Source of the DNA: Lysobacteraceae bacterium NML91-0213
GTDB lineage: Bacteria; Pseudomonadota; Gammaproteobacteria; Xanthomonadales; Xanthomonadaceae
Direction: 5' to 3'
Assembly (NCBI GenBank): GCA_002798175.1
Contig: NWQL01000006.1
Span: 10,687-74,686 of the forward strand
DNA: 64,000 nucleotides
Part shown: positions 26,558-35,294 of the stretch, in pieces
Position numbering within the stretch: the stretch's first letter is position 1
Layout: each line of letters begins with the position of its first letter
The notes under the pieces: model-generated
The model's database searches: none
What the model saw: only the letters and a program-made list of their open reading frames with translations
Told to the model about the DNA's origin: nothing
Translations under genes and position numbers: made by a program

Positions 26558-27985
26558 ATGAGTCCGACGACCCGTCCCCGGCGAGCACTGGCGTGGCGGC
26601 CGCGCTCGCTGCAGTCGCGGCAGATGCTGGCCGCCAGTATCGGCCTGGTCGCCTTCCTGGCACTGGCCGGCTATGCGCTCGACAGCGCCTTCGTCGATGT
26701 CGCAAGCCAGGGTCAGCGCGATCGCCTGCGCGGGTTCGCGCTCACCTATGCCGGTGATGTCGAGTTCGCCCGCGACAACAGCATCATTCCGCCCGATGCA
26801 CCGCCTGACGAACGCTTCGAGCGCCCGGGCAGCGGTACCTATGCGGCCATCGTGCTGGAGGGCGGCGCGTGGATGTCGGGTTCCGCGCACGGGCCGCGGC
26901 TGCCGGAGCTGGAGCTGCTGGAGCCCGGGCAGGAGAAGATCGACGGCCCGCTGCCGATCAGCGACAGCGCCGACCAGCCCGGCGAGGTGATCCGCTACGG
27001 GCGCGGCTTCGCGCTGGTGCGCGAGAGCGGAGGCGTCGAGACCGAGCTCCCGTACACGGTGTACATCCTCGAGGATGCCGGCACGCTGCCGCGCCAGGTG
27101 CAGGTGTTCCGCCAGGCGTTGTGGCGCTACCTCGGCGTCGCCGGCATCGTGCTGCTGCTGCTGCAGGCGCTGGTGCTGCGCTGGAGCCTGCGTCCATTGC
27201 GCAAGGTCATCAGCGAGCTCAAGCGGGTGCAGCGCGGCCAGGCCAACCGCATGGGCGAACTGCACCCGCGCGAGCTCGAGCCGCTGACCGACAGCATCAA
27301 CGCGCTGATCGAGAGCGAGCGGCAGAATCTCGAGCACCAGCGCAACACGATGTCCGACCTCGCGCACAGCCTGAAGACGCCGCTGGCGGTGCTGCGCACG
27401 CGGCTGGAAGCCGGGGCCAGCGACGAGGAGCTGCGCGACGAACTGCAGATCCAGCTGCGGCGCATGAACGACCTGGTCGGCTACCAGCTCGGCCGCGCGG
27501 CATCGAGCGGACACAAGCTGTTCGCGGCCCCGGTCGAGATCGAGCCCTATGCCGAGGAGATCGTCCGTGGGCTGGAGAAGATCTACGCCGCGCAGGGGGT
27601 GATCTGCGAGTTCGATATCGATCCTGTCGCGCGCTTCCATGGCGAACCGGGCGACCTGCAGGAGCTGCTCGGCAACCTGCTGGAAAACGCCTTCAAGTGG
27701 GCCAGGGGCCGCGTGCTGCTGACGGTGAAGTCCGGCGAACCGCAACCCGACCGCCGCCCGGGCATGACTCTGGCGGTGGATGACGACGGTGCCGGCATCG
27801 CGCCCGACCGCATCGCCCACGTGCTGCAGCGTGGAGTGCGCGGCGACGAACGCGTGCAGGGCCACGGCATTGGCCTTGCGATCGTGCAGGACATCGTCGG
27901 CAGCTACCGCGGCGAGCTGCGCGTGGGTGCGTCGCCCGAACTGGGCGGCACGCGGTTCGAGGTGGTGTTCCCGCCCGGCCTGTAG
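26558..27985 (+). CDS. phoQ: Sensor histidine kinase PhoQ
   Basis: A 475-residue inner-membrane kinase. Helices at about 24-45 and 190-208 enclose a periplasmic sensor of about 145 residues with acidic patches (DNSIIPPDAPPDE and ELELLEPGQEKID), as expected for a divalent-cation or peptide sensor. A HAMP-like linker leads to the phosphorylated H270 in DLAHSLKTPLAVL, the same motif as E. coli PhoQ. The ATPase has NLLENAFKWA, DDDGAGIAPD and GHGIGLAIV. It follows phoP by 70 bp in the same direction. Confidence 0.9.
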   Translation: MSPTTRPRRALAWRPRSLQSRQMLAASIGLVAFLALAGYALDSAFVDVASQGQRDRLRGFALTYAGDVEFARDNSIIPPDAPPDERFERPGSGTYAAIVLEGGAWMSGSAHGPRLPELELLEPGQEKIDGPLPISDSADQPGEVIRYGRGFALVRESGGVETELPYTVYILEDAGTLPRQVQVFRQALWRYLGVAGIVLLLLQALVLRWSLRPLRKVISELKRVQRGQANRMGELHPRELEPLTDSINALIESERQNLEHQRNTMSDLAHSLKTPLAVLRTRLEAGASDEELRDELQIQLRRMNDLVGYQLGRAASSGHKLFAAPVEIEPYAEEIVRGLEKIYAAQGVICEFDIDPVARFHGEPGDLQELLGNLLENAFKWARGRVLLTVKSGEPQPDRRPGMTLAVDDDGAGIAPDRIAHVLQRGVRGDERVQGHGIGLAIVQDIVGSYRGELRVGASPELGGTRFEVVFPPGL

Positions 27986-27991
27986 CGCGGC

Positions 27992-28741
27992 TCACTCCAG
28001 CGGCGAGGGCCCGTAGAAGCGCTGCAGGTGCGCGGCCACGGTGGGCAGTCCGGTGCGCAGCAGCGCGGGCGCACTGAAGTGGTACTCGCTGCACACCGCG
28101 AAGAATTCCTCCGGTGCTTCGGCGGCATAGGGGTCGATCCCGCTTTCGCCACCGGCATCGAGACGCGCGACGAAGCCATCGTAGGCCTGCTGGAAGTCGC
28201 GCGCCCACGCGCGCTGCCACGCGCGTGGCAACGCGGGCGTGCCATCGAGCACGCCATCGAGCGCATCGAGCTTGTGCGCCATCTCGTGTACCGCCACGCA
28301 GAACCCGGCATCGGGGGTGTCGAGATCGGATTCGACGTCGGCCCACGACAGGATCAGCGGGCCTGCTTCCCATGCCTCGCCGATCAGCTCGTCCTCCCAT
28401 TCGTGGAGCACGCCGGCGGCATCGACATGGGTGCGGTTCACCCGGAACGCGTCCGGGTAGACGATCAGCTGCGACCAGCCGTGCAGGCCCTCACTGCCGA
28501 ACTCCAGCAGCGGCAGGCAGCACAGCGCAGCCAGCAACGTGCGCTGTCCGTCATCGAGGGCGAGGCCGGCCACCGGCGTGATCGTCTTGCGATGCAGGAA
28601 TTCGCCGGCAAGCGCGCGCAGGCGGCGATCGCGGTCGGGATCGAGCCGGGCAACAAGTGCGGCACGGGCGCGGGTGGCATCCCAGAGGGCAGGGGACGGC
28701 GCTGCGGGGCGCGGCCGCAACCGTCGCAGCCAGCCTGTCAT
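27992..28741 (-). CDS. mtfA: Zinc-dependent peptidase MtfA
   Basis: A 249-residue cytoplasmic metallopeptidase. The zinc site is H152-E153-H156 in VHEMAHKLD with the third ligand in the EEFFAVCSEYHF glutamates. In E. coli MtfA binds the repressor Mlc and so affects the glucose PTS; that partner cannot be assumed here. The ATG at 28741 gives the family start MTGWLRRL. It is convergent with phoQ (6 bp) and lies next to a small secreted-protein gene read in the same direction. Confidence 0.92.
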   Translation of the reverse strand: MTGWLRRLRPRPAAPSPALWDATRARAALVARLDPDRDRRLRALAGEFLHRKTITPVAGLALDDGQRTLLAALCCLPLLEFGSEGLHGWSQLIVYPDAFRVNRTHVDAAGVLHEWEDELIGEAWEAGPLILSWADVESDLDTPDAGFCVAVHEMAHKLDALDGVLDGTPALPRAWQRAWARDFQQAYDGFVARLDAGGESGIDPYAAEAPEEFFAVCSEYHFSAPALLRTGLPTVAAHLQRFYGPSPLE

Positions 28742-28787
28742 CGGGCGTGCACCACCTTCAGCGGTGCCATGCGGACGGGAGTTGCGG

Positions 28788-29048
28788 TCAGCGGAACATG
28801 CCCGGCAGGAAACTGTGCCAGCGCGGCATGCGCGCGCCGCCTTCGGATCCGCTGCGACCGCCGGAGCCGCCACGGTCGACCGCATCGGCCGGGCTTGCGG
28901 GCAGGCGCTCGGCAGCGGGGCGCGGGTTGGTGGGGTCGTCCTCGGCGACCGGACAGCCCTCGCGGCCGGGTGCCTGGCGTCCTTCGGCAGCCAGCAACGG
29001 GAAGCTGGCGGAGGCGATCAGCAGCATCAGTGCGATTCGCAGGAGCAT
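28788..29048 (-). CDS. Small secreted hypothetical protein
   Basis: An 86-residue protein with a clear signal peptide (MLLRIALMLLIASASFPLLA, cleaved near residue 20) and a mature part rich in Pro, Gly, Ser and charged residues with a single cysteine. It ends with GGARMPRWHSFLPGMFR. No domain is recognised. It is divergent from birA (116 bp) and 46 bp upstream of mtfA in the same direction, so the two may share a transcript. Confidence 0.65.
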   Translation of the reverse strand: MLLRIALMLLIASASFPLLAAEGRQAPGREGCPVAEDDPTNPRPAAERLPASPADAVDRGGSGGRSGSEGGARMPRWHSFLPGMFR

Positions 29049-29164
29049 GGGCGGCCGTTGCAGGGCAGGGTCGACCACGGACTATAGCGCGGTTGCGCCG
29101 CGTGTGCAGGCTGGGCATCCTGCCCGGCCACCGTGGCGCCGCCGCGGCCTGCGACGGAGCCGGT

Positions 29165-30151
29165 TTGAGCCTGGAGCGTGCACTTCTCCAACGCCTCGCC
29201 GCCGGACCCGTGTCCGGCGACGTGCTGGCGCGCGAGTACGGCCTGAGCCGCGCGGCGGTGTGGAAACGCATCGAGGCACTGCGTGCCGCCGGCCTGCGTA
29301 TCGAGGCCCGGGCCGGCCGCGGCTACGCGCTGGCCGCACCCCTCGACCTGCTGGACGCCGACACGATCCACGCCGGCCTCTCCGCCCCGGCCACTGCGTT
29401 GCTGGGCACGCTGGCGGTCGCGTGGTCGCTTGATTCCACCAACAGCGAACTGCTTCGCCAGCCGCTGCCGCCACGCGGTGCCGCGGTGCTGCTTGCCGAG
29501 CGCCAGACCGGTGGCCGCGGCCGTCGCGGGCGCGAGTGGGCATCGCCACTGGCGGCCAACCTGTATCTGTCGGTCGCGCTGGGGTTCGATGGCGGGCTGG
29601 CGCGGCTGGGCGGGTTGAGCCTCGTGGCGGGCGTCTGCGTGGCCGAGGCGGTCGCGGCGCTCGGCGTGCCGGCACGGCTGAAATGGCCGAACGACCTGGT
29701 GGTCGAACACGCCGACGGCCTGCGCAAGCTCGGCGGGCTGCTGATCGAGGGCGGCGGCGAACATGCCGGACCGGTGCGCGCGGTGATCGGCATCGGCATC
29801 AACGTCGCGATGCCCGACAACGACGGCCTGGCCATCGACCAGCCATGGACCGATCTTGGCCGGCTCGGCGTGGCCGCCCCGGTGCGCAACGCGCTGGCTG
29901 CCGGCGTGATTTCGCGGCTGCTGCCGGCACTCGACGCGTTCGGTCGCGAGGGCCTGGCGCCCTTCCTGCCGCGCTACCGCACCTTCGATGCGCTGCGCGA
30001 CATGCCGGTGGAGATCCACGATGGCGTGCGCGTGACCACCGGCACAGCATCGGGGATCGCCGCCGACGGCGCATTGCGTGTGCGCACCGCCACCGGCGAG
30101 CGGGAACTGCATGCCGGCGAGGTCAGCCTGCGCAGGCGCGCCCATGGCTGA
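29165..30151 (+). CDS. birA: Biotin--protein ligase and biotin operon repressor BirA
   Basis: A 328-residue bifunctional protein. An N-terminal winged helix (about 15-58, SGDVLAREYGLSRAAVWKRI) binds the biotin operator. The central ligase domain has GRGRRGREW (117-125) for adenylate binding and KWPNDL for biotin. A small C-terminal SH3-like domain follows. It makes biotinoyl-AMP and attaches biotin to BCCP, or acts as repressor when BCCP is short. The start is TTG at 29165 with a GGAG RBS 5 bases before; no ATG gives the whole DNA-binding domain. It overlaps coaX by 8 bp. Confidence 0.93.
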   Translation: MSLERALLQRLAAGPVSGDVLAREYGLSRAAVWKRIEALRAAGLRIEARAGRGYALAAPLDLLDADTIHAGLSAPATALLGTLAVAWSLDSTNSELLRQPLPPRGAAVLLAERQTGGRGRRGREWASPLAANLYLSVALGFDGGLARLGGLSLVAGVCVAEAVAALGVPARLKWPNDLVVEHADGLRKLGGLLIEGGGEHAGPVRAVIGIGINVAMPDNDGLAIDQPWTDLGRLGVAAPVRNALAAGVISRLLPALDAFGREGLAPFLPRYRTFDALRDMPVEIHDGVRVTTGTASGIAADGALRVRTATGERELHAGEVSLRRRAHG

Positions 30152-30872
30152 GTGGCTGTTCGACCTCGGCAACACGCGGCTCAAATGCGCCCCGCTGGAG
30201 AACGGCTGCATCGGCGACGGGTTCGCGGTCGCCCATGACGGGCGCGCGCTGCCAGGGGACTGGGCCGACGCACTGCCGGCGCGGATCGAGTCGGCCGTGC
30301 TGGCCAGCGTGGTCCCGGCTCCACTGCGGGCCTCGATGCTGGCCGCGTTGGGCGGGCGCTGCGGGCGGGTCACGCGGGTGCATACGCAGCGGGAATTCGC
30401 CGGCATGCGCATCGCCTATGCACATCCGGAGCGGCTCGGGGTCGACCGCTTCCTCGCCCTGATCGGCGCGCATGCACGCGGCGCGGGGCCATGGCTGCTG
30501 GTGGGGGTCGGCACCGCGCTCACCATCGACCTGCTCGACCGCGAAGGCCACCACCGAGGTGGCCGCATCGCGCCGTCGCCGGCGCTGATGCGCGAAAGCC
30601 TGCACCGTCGCGCGCCACACCTGCCGCTGCAGGGCGGGCAGGCGGGTGTGTTTGCCGACGACACCGCCGATGCGCTGGCCTCCGGCTGCGAAGGCGCGGC
30701 ATGCGCGCTGGTCGAGGCGAGCCGCCATGAGGCCGCAGCCCTCACGGGCAGCATGCCGGCCGTGCTGGTCCATGGCGGCGGCGCCGCGACCGTGCTGGCC
30801 GGCATCGATGGCGCGATCGCCGCGCCGAGCCTGGTGCTGGAGGGCATCGCCCGCTGGGCGCGCGGGGAATGA
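30144..30872 (+). CDS. coaX: Type III pantothenate kinase CoaX
   Basis: A 242-residue kinase for the first step of coenzyme A synthesis. It has the ASKHA phosphate loop LFDLGNTRLK (D7), the LGVDRFLALIGA motif and GVGTALTIDLLD for ATP and pantothenate. The ATG overlaps the end of birA, a common birA-coaX arrangement with translational coupling. The neighbouring SPOR protein gene begins 38 bp later but has its own promoter-like box. Confidence 0.94.
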   Translation: MAEWLFDLGNTRLKCAPLENGCIGDGFAVAHDGRALPGDWADALPARIESAVLASVVPAPLRASMLAALGGRCGRVTRVHTQREFAGMRIAYAHPERLGVDRFLALIGAHARGAGPWLLVGVGTALTIDLLDREGHHRGGRIAPSPALMRESLHRRAPHLPLQGGQAGVFADDTADALASGCEGAACALVEASRHEAAALTGSMPAVLVHGGGAATVLAGIDGAIAAPSLVLEGIARWARGE

Positions 30873-30898
30873 CGCACCAGCCCGGCGGTGTTCCGGCC

Positions 30899-30904
30899 TA
30901 GAAT
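30899..30904 (+). promoter_or_regulatory. -10 box for a likely leaderless mRNA (SPOR gene)
   Basis: TAGAAT lies exactly six bases before the ATG at 30911. Transcription would then begin at the A of the start codon. No Shine-Dalgarno sequence is seen, which fits a leaderless message. The -35 is weak. Confidence 0.5.
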
Positions 30905-30910
30905 CCGCGC

Positions 30911-31624
30911 ATGTTCGCGCGCGCAACCGTCGTCCTGCTGATCGCCCTCAACCTCGGCGTCGGGCTGTGGTGGCTGCTGCGTCCCGAAGCAGCGCCGCGC
31001 ATGCCGCCGGAGCCGCCGGCCGGCGTGCCGCGCCTGCAGTTGCTGGCCGAGGCGACGCCGCAGGTTCGCGCAACGGCGGCGCAGGCAGCCGACGCCGCAC
31101 CCGCGCCCGAAGCGCCGCTGGTCGAACGTGCCGCCGGGGGCGTTGCCGCAGCCGAGGCGCCGGCCGCCACCACCTGTTATCGGCTCGGTCCGTTTGCCGA
31201 TACCTCCGCGGTGGCACGCGCGCACGAGGCACTGGCCGGCGAGGTGCGCAGGCTTGCCGTGCATGTGCCGGCCGCGAGCGGTGCGCGCGGCTGGCGCGTC
31301 CTGCTGCCCGCGCAGGCCGACCGCACCGCGGCGCAGGCAGTGACCGCGCGACTGACCGCAGCCGGTTTCACCGATCACTTCATCCTTGGCGGTGCTGATG
31401 CCAACGCGGTTGCGCTCGGCCGCTTCGGCAGCGAGGAGGGCGCGCGACGCCATGCAGCGGCGCTGCAGGCCGCGGGCTTTCCCGCGCAGGCCGAGCCGCT
31501 GGGTGGCGCCGATGCGCGCCGCTGGCTCGACATCGAAGTGGATGCCGACTACACCGTCGCTGCGGCGCAGCGTGCCACGGCGGCATCGCAGGCTACGGCG
31601 CTCGACTGCGCGGCATGGCGCTGA
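30911..31624 (+). CDS. SPOR-domain membrane-anchored protein
   Basis: A 237-residue protein. An N-terminal helix (about 5-23) anchors it in the inner membrane. An Ala/Pro-rich linker follows to about residue 85. The rest is a SPOR-type fold with CYRLGPFADTSAVARAHEAL, ALGRFGSEEGARRHAAALQAAG and final strands. SPOR domains bind denuded peptidoglycan at division sites, so it probably acts in the periplasm at the septum. It follows birA-coaX, the usual neighbourhood in Xanthomonadaceae, and precedes tRNA-Thr. Confidence 0.82.
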   Translation: MFARATVVLLIALNLGVGLWWLLRPEAAPRMPPEPPAGVPRLQLLAEATPQVRATAAQAADAAPAPEAPLVERAAGGVAAAEAPAATTCYRLGPFADTSAVARAHEALAGEVRRLAVHVPAASGARGWRVLLPAQADRTAAQAVTARLTAAGFTDHFILGGADANAVALGRFGSEEGARRHAAALQAAGFPAQAEPLGGADARRWLDIEVDADYTVAAAQRATAASQATALDCAAWR

Positions 31625-31712
31625 CCCACGCCGGTGCGTGCCTTGGCCGCCGGCCCGGCTGCTAGAATCGCGCCCGGTGCCGGCCGCGCATCGTGGCCGT
31701 CGCCCGTCTCCC

Positions 31713-31788
31713 GCCGCTTTAGCTCAGTTGGTAGAGCAACGGTCTTGTAAACCGTAGGTCGTCCGTTCGATTCGGACAAGCGGCACCA
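31713..31788 (+). tRNA. tRNA-Thr (anticodon UGU)
   Basis: A 76-base cloverleaf with acceptor arms GCCGCTT and AAGCGGC, D-loop AGTTGGTAGA, anticodon loop CTTGTAA, T-arm CGTTCGATTCG and encoded CCA. It reads ACA codons and wobble partners. A TAGAAT box at 31663-31668 may be its -10. Confidence 0.95.
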
Positions 31789-31796
31789 CTTCATGG

Positions 31797-31821
31797 AAAG
31801 GGCGACCTGTGGTCGCCTTTT
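31797..31821 (+). terminator. Intrinsic terminator after tRNA-Thr
   Basis: Arms AAAGGGCGACC and GGTCGCCTTTT pair fully, with one G-U, around a TGT loop and end in TTTT. It lies 8 bp after the CCA end. Confidence 0.88.
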
Positions 31822-31841
31822 CTGCTGCGCCGGTGGCGGTC

Positions 31842-32201
31842 TCAGCCGGTGCCGGCGTCCAGCACCTGCAGCAGCTGGCGTACGTGGTAGGGCTTGGGCA
31901 GGAAACCGATCTCGGCGGGCAGCGGCGGCAGTTGCGCGCGCTGGTATCCCGAGGCCAGTGTCACCCGGGCGTCGGGCTGCAGCCGTGCCGCGGCAGTGGC
32001 GACGTCCAGGCCGCTGACGCCATGCGGCATGCTCACGTCGGAGATCACGTGGTCGAAACGCTGCCCGCCCTCGAGCAGGGCGATCGCCGCATGCCCGTCG
32101 GCTGCGGCGGTCACGTCGAAGCCGAGGTCGCCCAGCACCTCCGTGATCAGGTTGCGCAGGTCGGATTCGTCCTCGACGAACAGGATCGTGCCCCTGGCCA
32201 T
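31842..32201 (-). CDS. Single-domain response regulator
   Basis: A 119-residue protein that is only a receiver domain. Acidic residues are E10-D11, the phosphorylation site is D55 in VISDVSMPHG, and the lysine is K103 in FLPKPY. There is no output domain, so it must act on another protein or as a phosphate sink. Its ATG overlaps the kinase stop as TGATG, so the two are coupled and almost certainly partners. It is the last gene of the operon; its end is 20 bp from the tRNA-Thr terminator on the other strand. Confidence 0.88.
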   Translation of the reverse strand: MARGTILFVEDESDLRNLITEVLGDLGFDVTAAADGHAAIALLEGGQRFDHVISDVSMPHGVSGLDVATAAARLQPDARVTLASGYQRAQLPPLPAEIGFLPKPYHVRQLLQVLDAGTG

Positions 32202-33349
32202 CAATGCGTTCTTGCGGGCAGGTGGATGGTGACGGAGGTACCGTGCCCGGGCTCGCTGCGCAGCTGCACGAAGCCGCCGGATTGCGACGCGAACCCGAAC
32301 ACCTGGCTCAGGCCGAGCCCGCTGCCCTGTCCGACCTCCTTCGTGGTGAAGAACGGTTCGAACACGCGCCCGTGGTGCTCGGGTGGAATGCCCGGGCCGT
32401 CGTCGACCACTTCCACGGTGACGAACGCGCCGTTCCCGGTATGGCTGGATGCGGGATCGCGCGTCTGCCGGCACGACAGCACGATACCGATCGTGCCGGA
32501 CGCGGGCAGGATCGCATCCCGGCTGTTGCTGACGAGATTCAGCACCGCGGCCTCGAACTGCGCGCGATCGATGTCGGCCACCAGCGGCTCGTCGGCCAGT
32601 TCGAGGCGCACCTCGATGGTGTCGCCGGCGGCACGCCGCAGCAGCTCGATGTTCTCGCGCAGCAGGTCGTTGAGGTCGGTGGTTTCCAGCGCCAGGGCCT
32701 GGCCGCTGCCGAAGGTCAGCAGCTGCCGGGTCAGCAGCACGCCGCGCTCGGCCGCACGCATCGCGGTGAGCACGTAGCGGCCGATGCCCTCGTCGCGCGT
32801 GCGGGCGTCGATCAGGTCGAGGCTGTTGACCACCACCGTCAGCAGGTTGTTGAAGTCGTGCGCAAGGCCGAGCGTGAGCTTGCCGATGGCCTCCATCTTC
32901 TGCGCCTGCATCAGCGCCTGTTGCGCCTCCTGCAACCGGCGCTCGGCCTTGTAGCGTTCGGTGATGTCGCGGGTGACCTTGGCGTAGCCCAGCAGCTGGT
33001 CGTCCTTGAAGATCGGATCGATCACCACGCTGGCGCGGAAGCGCGATCCGTCCTTGCGCACCCGACAGCCTTCGGCCTCGAAGCGGCCATCCTGGCGCGC
33101 GGTTTCGAGGTTGCGCAGCGGAACGGCGGCTTCGACGTCGGCGGCGGTATAGAAGCGCGAGAAATGCGTGCCGATCACGTCGGCGGCGTCGTAGCCCTTG
33201 ATCCTGCTGCCGCCGCGGTTCCAGGTCCGGATGTATCCGCGCGGATCGAGCATGTAGATGGCGTAGTCGGTGACCGAGTCCAGCAACAGCGCGAACTGCC
33301 GCGACTCGTCACCGAGTTCGTCGGCGGGTGAAACATCGGTGGACTGCAT
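32201..33349 (-). CDS. PAS-domain sensor histidine kinase
   Basis: A 382-residue cytoplasmic kinase with no membrane helix. The PAS domain (about 18-135) has SVTDYAIYMLDPRGYIRTWN and a PAC-like end GYAKVTRDITER, a pattern seen in redox- or light-sensing PAS domains. The kinase domain carries H164 in GLAHDFNNLL and the ATPase NLVSNSRDAI, DDGPGIPP and GSGLGLSQV. The ATG at 33349 is used. It works with the single receiver encoded immediately downstream. The signal is unknown. Confidence 0.9.
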   Translation of the reverse strand: MQSTDVSPADELGDESRQFALLLDSVTDYAIYMLDPRGYIRTWNRGGSRIKGYDAADVIGTHFSRFYTAADVEAAVPLRNLETARQDGRFEAEGCRVRKDGSRFRASVVIDPIFKDDQLLGYAKVTRDITERYKAERRLQEAQQALMQAQKMEAIGKLTLGLAHDFNNLLTVVVNSLDLIDARTRDEGIGRYVLTAMRAAERGVLLTRQLLTFGSGQALALETTDLNDLLRENIELLRRAAGDTIEVRLELADEPLVADIDRAQFEAAVLNLVSNSRDAILPASGTIGIVLSCRQTRDPASSHTGNGAFVTVEVVDDGPGIPPEHHGRVFEPFFTTKEVGQGSGLGLSQVFGFASQSGGFVQLRSEPGHGTSVTIHLPARTH

Positions 33350-33439
33350 CGGGACCCCCAGCAAGGGTGAAGACCCTAGGGGCGCTGGTGTTAGGTCTTC
33401 GTCAAGACGGCGCGGCGGAACTGGGCGCCCGGTCAACCT

Positions 33440-33664
33440 TCAGCCGGTTGGTGACTCGTCCTCGATCAGTCCGGCCGCGACGAGCATCGTGTGGATCCGG
33501 CCCTGGATGTAGGCGTCGAGCTCGGCGGGCGGATCGGTGGTCAGGGATTCCGCCGCCCGGGCGAACGCCTCGCGTGCCTGTTCGCGCGGCAGCTCCGCGC
33601 ACAGCTCCTGCAATTGCCGTTCCAGGCGCTGGAGCTCGTGGTCGATGTCGGATCGGGATGTCAT
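33440..33664 (-). CDS. Small helical hypothetical protein
   Basis: A 74-residue protein (MTSRSDIDHELQRLERQLQ onward) that is predicted to be almost entirely helical, with a leucine-spaced first half that could form a coiled coil. No membrane segment or signal peptide is present. It lies 90 bp upstream of the PAS kinase gene on the same strand and may be the first gene of that operon. Function unknown. Confidence 0.65.
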   Translation of the reverse strand: MTSRSDIDHELQRLERQLQELCAELPREQAREAFARAAESLTTDPPAELDAYIQGRIHTMLVAAGLIEDESPTG

Positions 33665-34020
33665 CGCGCGACGTTGCGACCTCCGCCGTCATGGCCGCGT
33701 GCATGGCGACGTCCGCAGCAAGCAGGATTCCTCCCTGTTCAGGTCGGGGAAATCCCGACTGACCGGTCGGATCCGCGACGGCATCATGCAGGTACCGGTC
33801 GGCACGGTGCCGCGACTCCCCATCCCCTTTGTCGCCGTCACGCTCCACGTGCCATGCCCCCGCCAGGGGGCAACCGGTTCCCATCCTCGAACGCCGCCAA
33901 CACCCTGCGTGGCGGCGCTTCGCATGACGTCCGGGCGCCATGGGGGCCGATGCTAGACTCGCGCCGCCCGGCGGGCGCGTGGCGCCCCGTGCCGGGTCCG
34001 TCCAAGCACAGGGAACCCGC
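33665..34020. other. Intergenic region before arginase
   Basis: No gene is seen in these 356 bases between two divergent genes. A TAGACT box at 33954-33959 in the context GCTAGACTCGC is the likely -10 of the arginase gene and would give a leader of about 55 bases. The rest shows no hairpin with a T-run and no repeat that I could identify. Confidence 0.4.
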
Positions 34021-34944
34021 ATGCGCCGAACCTTTCCCCCCGTTTCGCTGATCGGCGTACCCACCGATATTGGCGCTGGCCACCTTGGCGCACGTCTCGG
34101 GCCCGATGCCCTGCGGATCGCCGGGCTGGCGGAGGCGCTGCGTGGGCGCGGGATCGAGGTGGAGGATCGCGGCAACCTGGCCGGGCCACCCAACCCGGTG
34201 GAGCCGCCGCACGACGGCTATCGCCACCTTGCCGGCGTGGTGGTATGGAACGAGGCGCTGATGCGGGCCTCGCTGCGGGAGCTGGAAGCGGGCCGGATGC
34301 CGGTGGTCCTGGGCGGCGACCATTCGCTTGCGATCGGCTCGATCGCGGCGGTGGCGGCGCATTGCCGCGCCACCGGGCGCCGGCTGCGGGTGCTGTGGCT
34401 CGATGCGCATGCCGACTTCAACACCAGCCAGGTCACGCCGTCGGGGAATATCCATGGCATGCCGGTGGCCTGCCTGTGCGGCATCGGGCCGGACGTGCTG
34501 ACCGGCATCGGTGGCCACGTGCCGGCGATCACCCCTGCGCAGATCACCCAGGTGGGCATCCGCTCGGTCGACCAGGACGAGAAGCGCATGGTCAAGGAAC
34601 ACGGGCTCGACATCTACGACATGCGCTACATCGACGAGGTCGGCATGAAGCGCACGATGGAAGCCGCGCTGGCCGACCTGGACGACGACACCCACCTGCA
34701 TGTCAGCTTCGACGTGGACGTGCTGGATCCCAGCATCGCGCCGGGAACCGGCACCCGGGTGCCCGGGGGGCTCAATTACCGGGAGGCCCAGCTCGTGATG
34801 GAGATGATCGCCGATACCGGGCGCATGGGGTCGCTTGACGTGGTGGAGGTGAGCCCCGCCCTTGACGAGCGCAACCGCACCGCCGAACTCGCCGTCGACC
34901 TGGTGGAAAGCCTGTTCGGCAAATCCACACTGATGCGCGATTGA
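34021..34944 (+). CDS. rocF: Arginase
   Basis: A 307-residue enzyme that hydrolyses arginine to ornithine and urea. The binuclear manganese ligands are visible: H101 in GGDHSLAIGS, D128, H130 and D132 in LDAHADFN, and D231 and D233 in SFDVDVLDP. The arginase-specific loop TPSGNIHGMPVA separates it from agmatinase. Length equals the family. An AGGGA RBS precedes the ATG. It stands alone without ornithine catabolic genes beside it. Confidence 0.95.
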   Translation: MRRTFPPVSLIGVPTDIGAGHLGARLGPDALRIAGLAEALRGRGIEVEDRGNLAGPPNPVEPPHDGYRHLAGVVVWNEALMRASLRELEAGRMPVVLGGDHSLAIGSIAAVAAHCRATGRRLRVLWLDAHADFNTSQVTPSGNIHGMPVACLCGIGPDVLTGIGGHVPAITPAQITQVGIRSVDQDEKRMVKEHGLDIYDMRYIDEVGMKRTMEAALADLDDDTHLHVSFDVDVLDPSIAPGTGTRVPGGLNYREAQLVMEMIADTGRMGSLDVVEVSPALDERNRTAELAVDLVESLFGKSTLMRD

Positions 34945-35088
34945 GCCAGCCGCGCCGAAAGGCTGAACAGGACAGCGAGCGGTAAGTCCCGGATCGGCGG
35001 GAATCGACGTGGCGTTCACGGCGGGCTGCGCTTACTTGCGGCCACGGGGAGCACAGAGCGACCCACCCTTTTCCGCCAGGAGACTTCC

Positions 35089-35244
35089 ATGAAGCGTTTC
35101 ACTGCCCTGCTGCTGCTTGCCCTCTTCTCCGTCGGTACCCTGACGGCGTGCAACACCGTGAAGGGCGCTGGCCAGGACGTCCAGAAGGCCGGCGGCAAGC
35201 TCGAGGAGGCGGCCGACAACACCGGCGGCACCGGCCGCGACTGA
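35089..35244 (+). CDS. Entericidin A/B-family lipoprotein
   Basis: A 51-residue lipoprotein. The signal peptide MKRFTALLLLALFSVGTL is followed by the lipobox LTAC; the mature part starts CNTVKGAGQDVQKAGGKLEEAAD, given here as the conserved GAG-DV-K-G-K pattern of EcnA/EcnB. These are small membrane-associated stress peptides linked to stationary-phase lysis. A CAGGAGA RBS lies 7 bases before the ATG. A strong terminator follows, so it is monocistronic. Confidence 0.88.
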   Translation: MKRFTALLLLALFSVGTLTACNTVKGAGQDVQKAGGKLEEAADNTGGTGRD

Positions 35245-35266
35245 GATCCGGTCAACCGCTGCATCG

Positions 35267-35294
35267 AAAGGAGCCGGCGAAAGCCGGCTCCTTT
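35267..35294 (+). terminator. Intrinsic terminator after the entericidin gene
   Basis: A perfect 12-bp stem AAAGGAGCCGGC / GCCGGCTCCTTT with a GAAA tetraloop lies 22 bp after the stop codon. The T-run is short (TTTGT). Confidence 0.88.
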
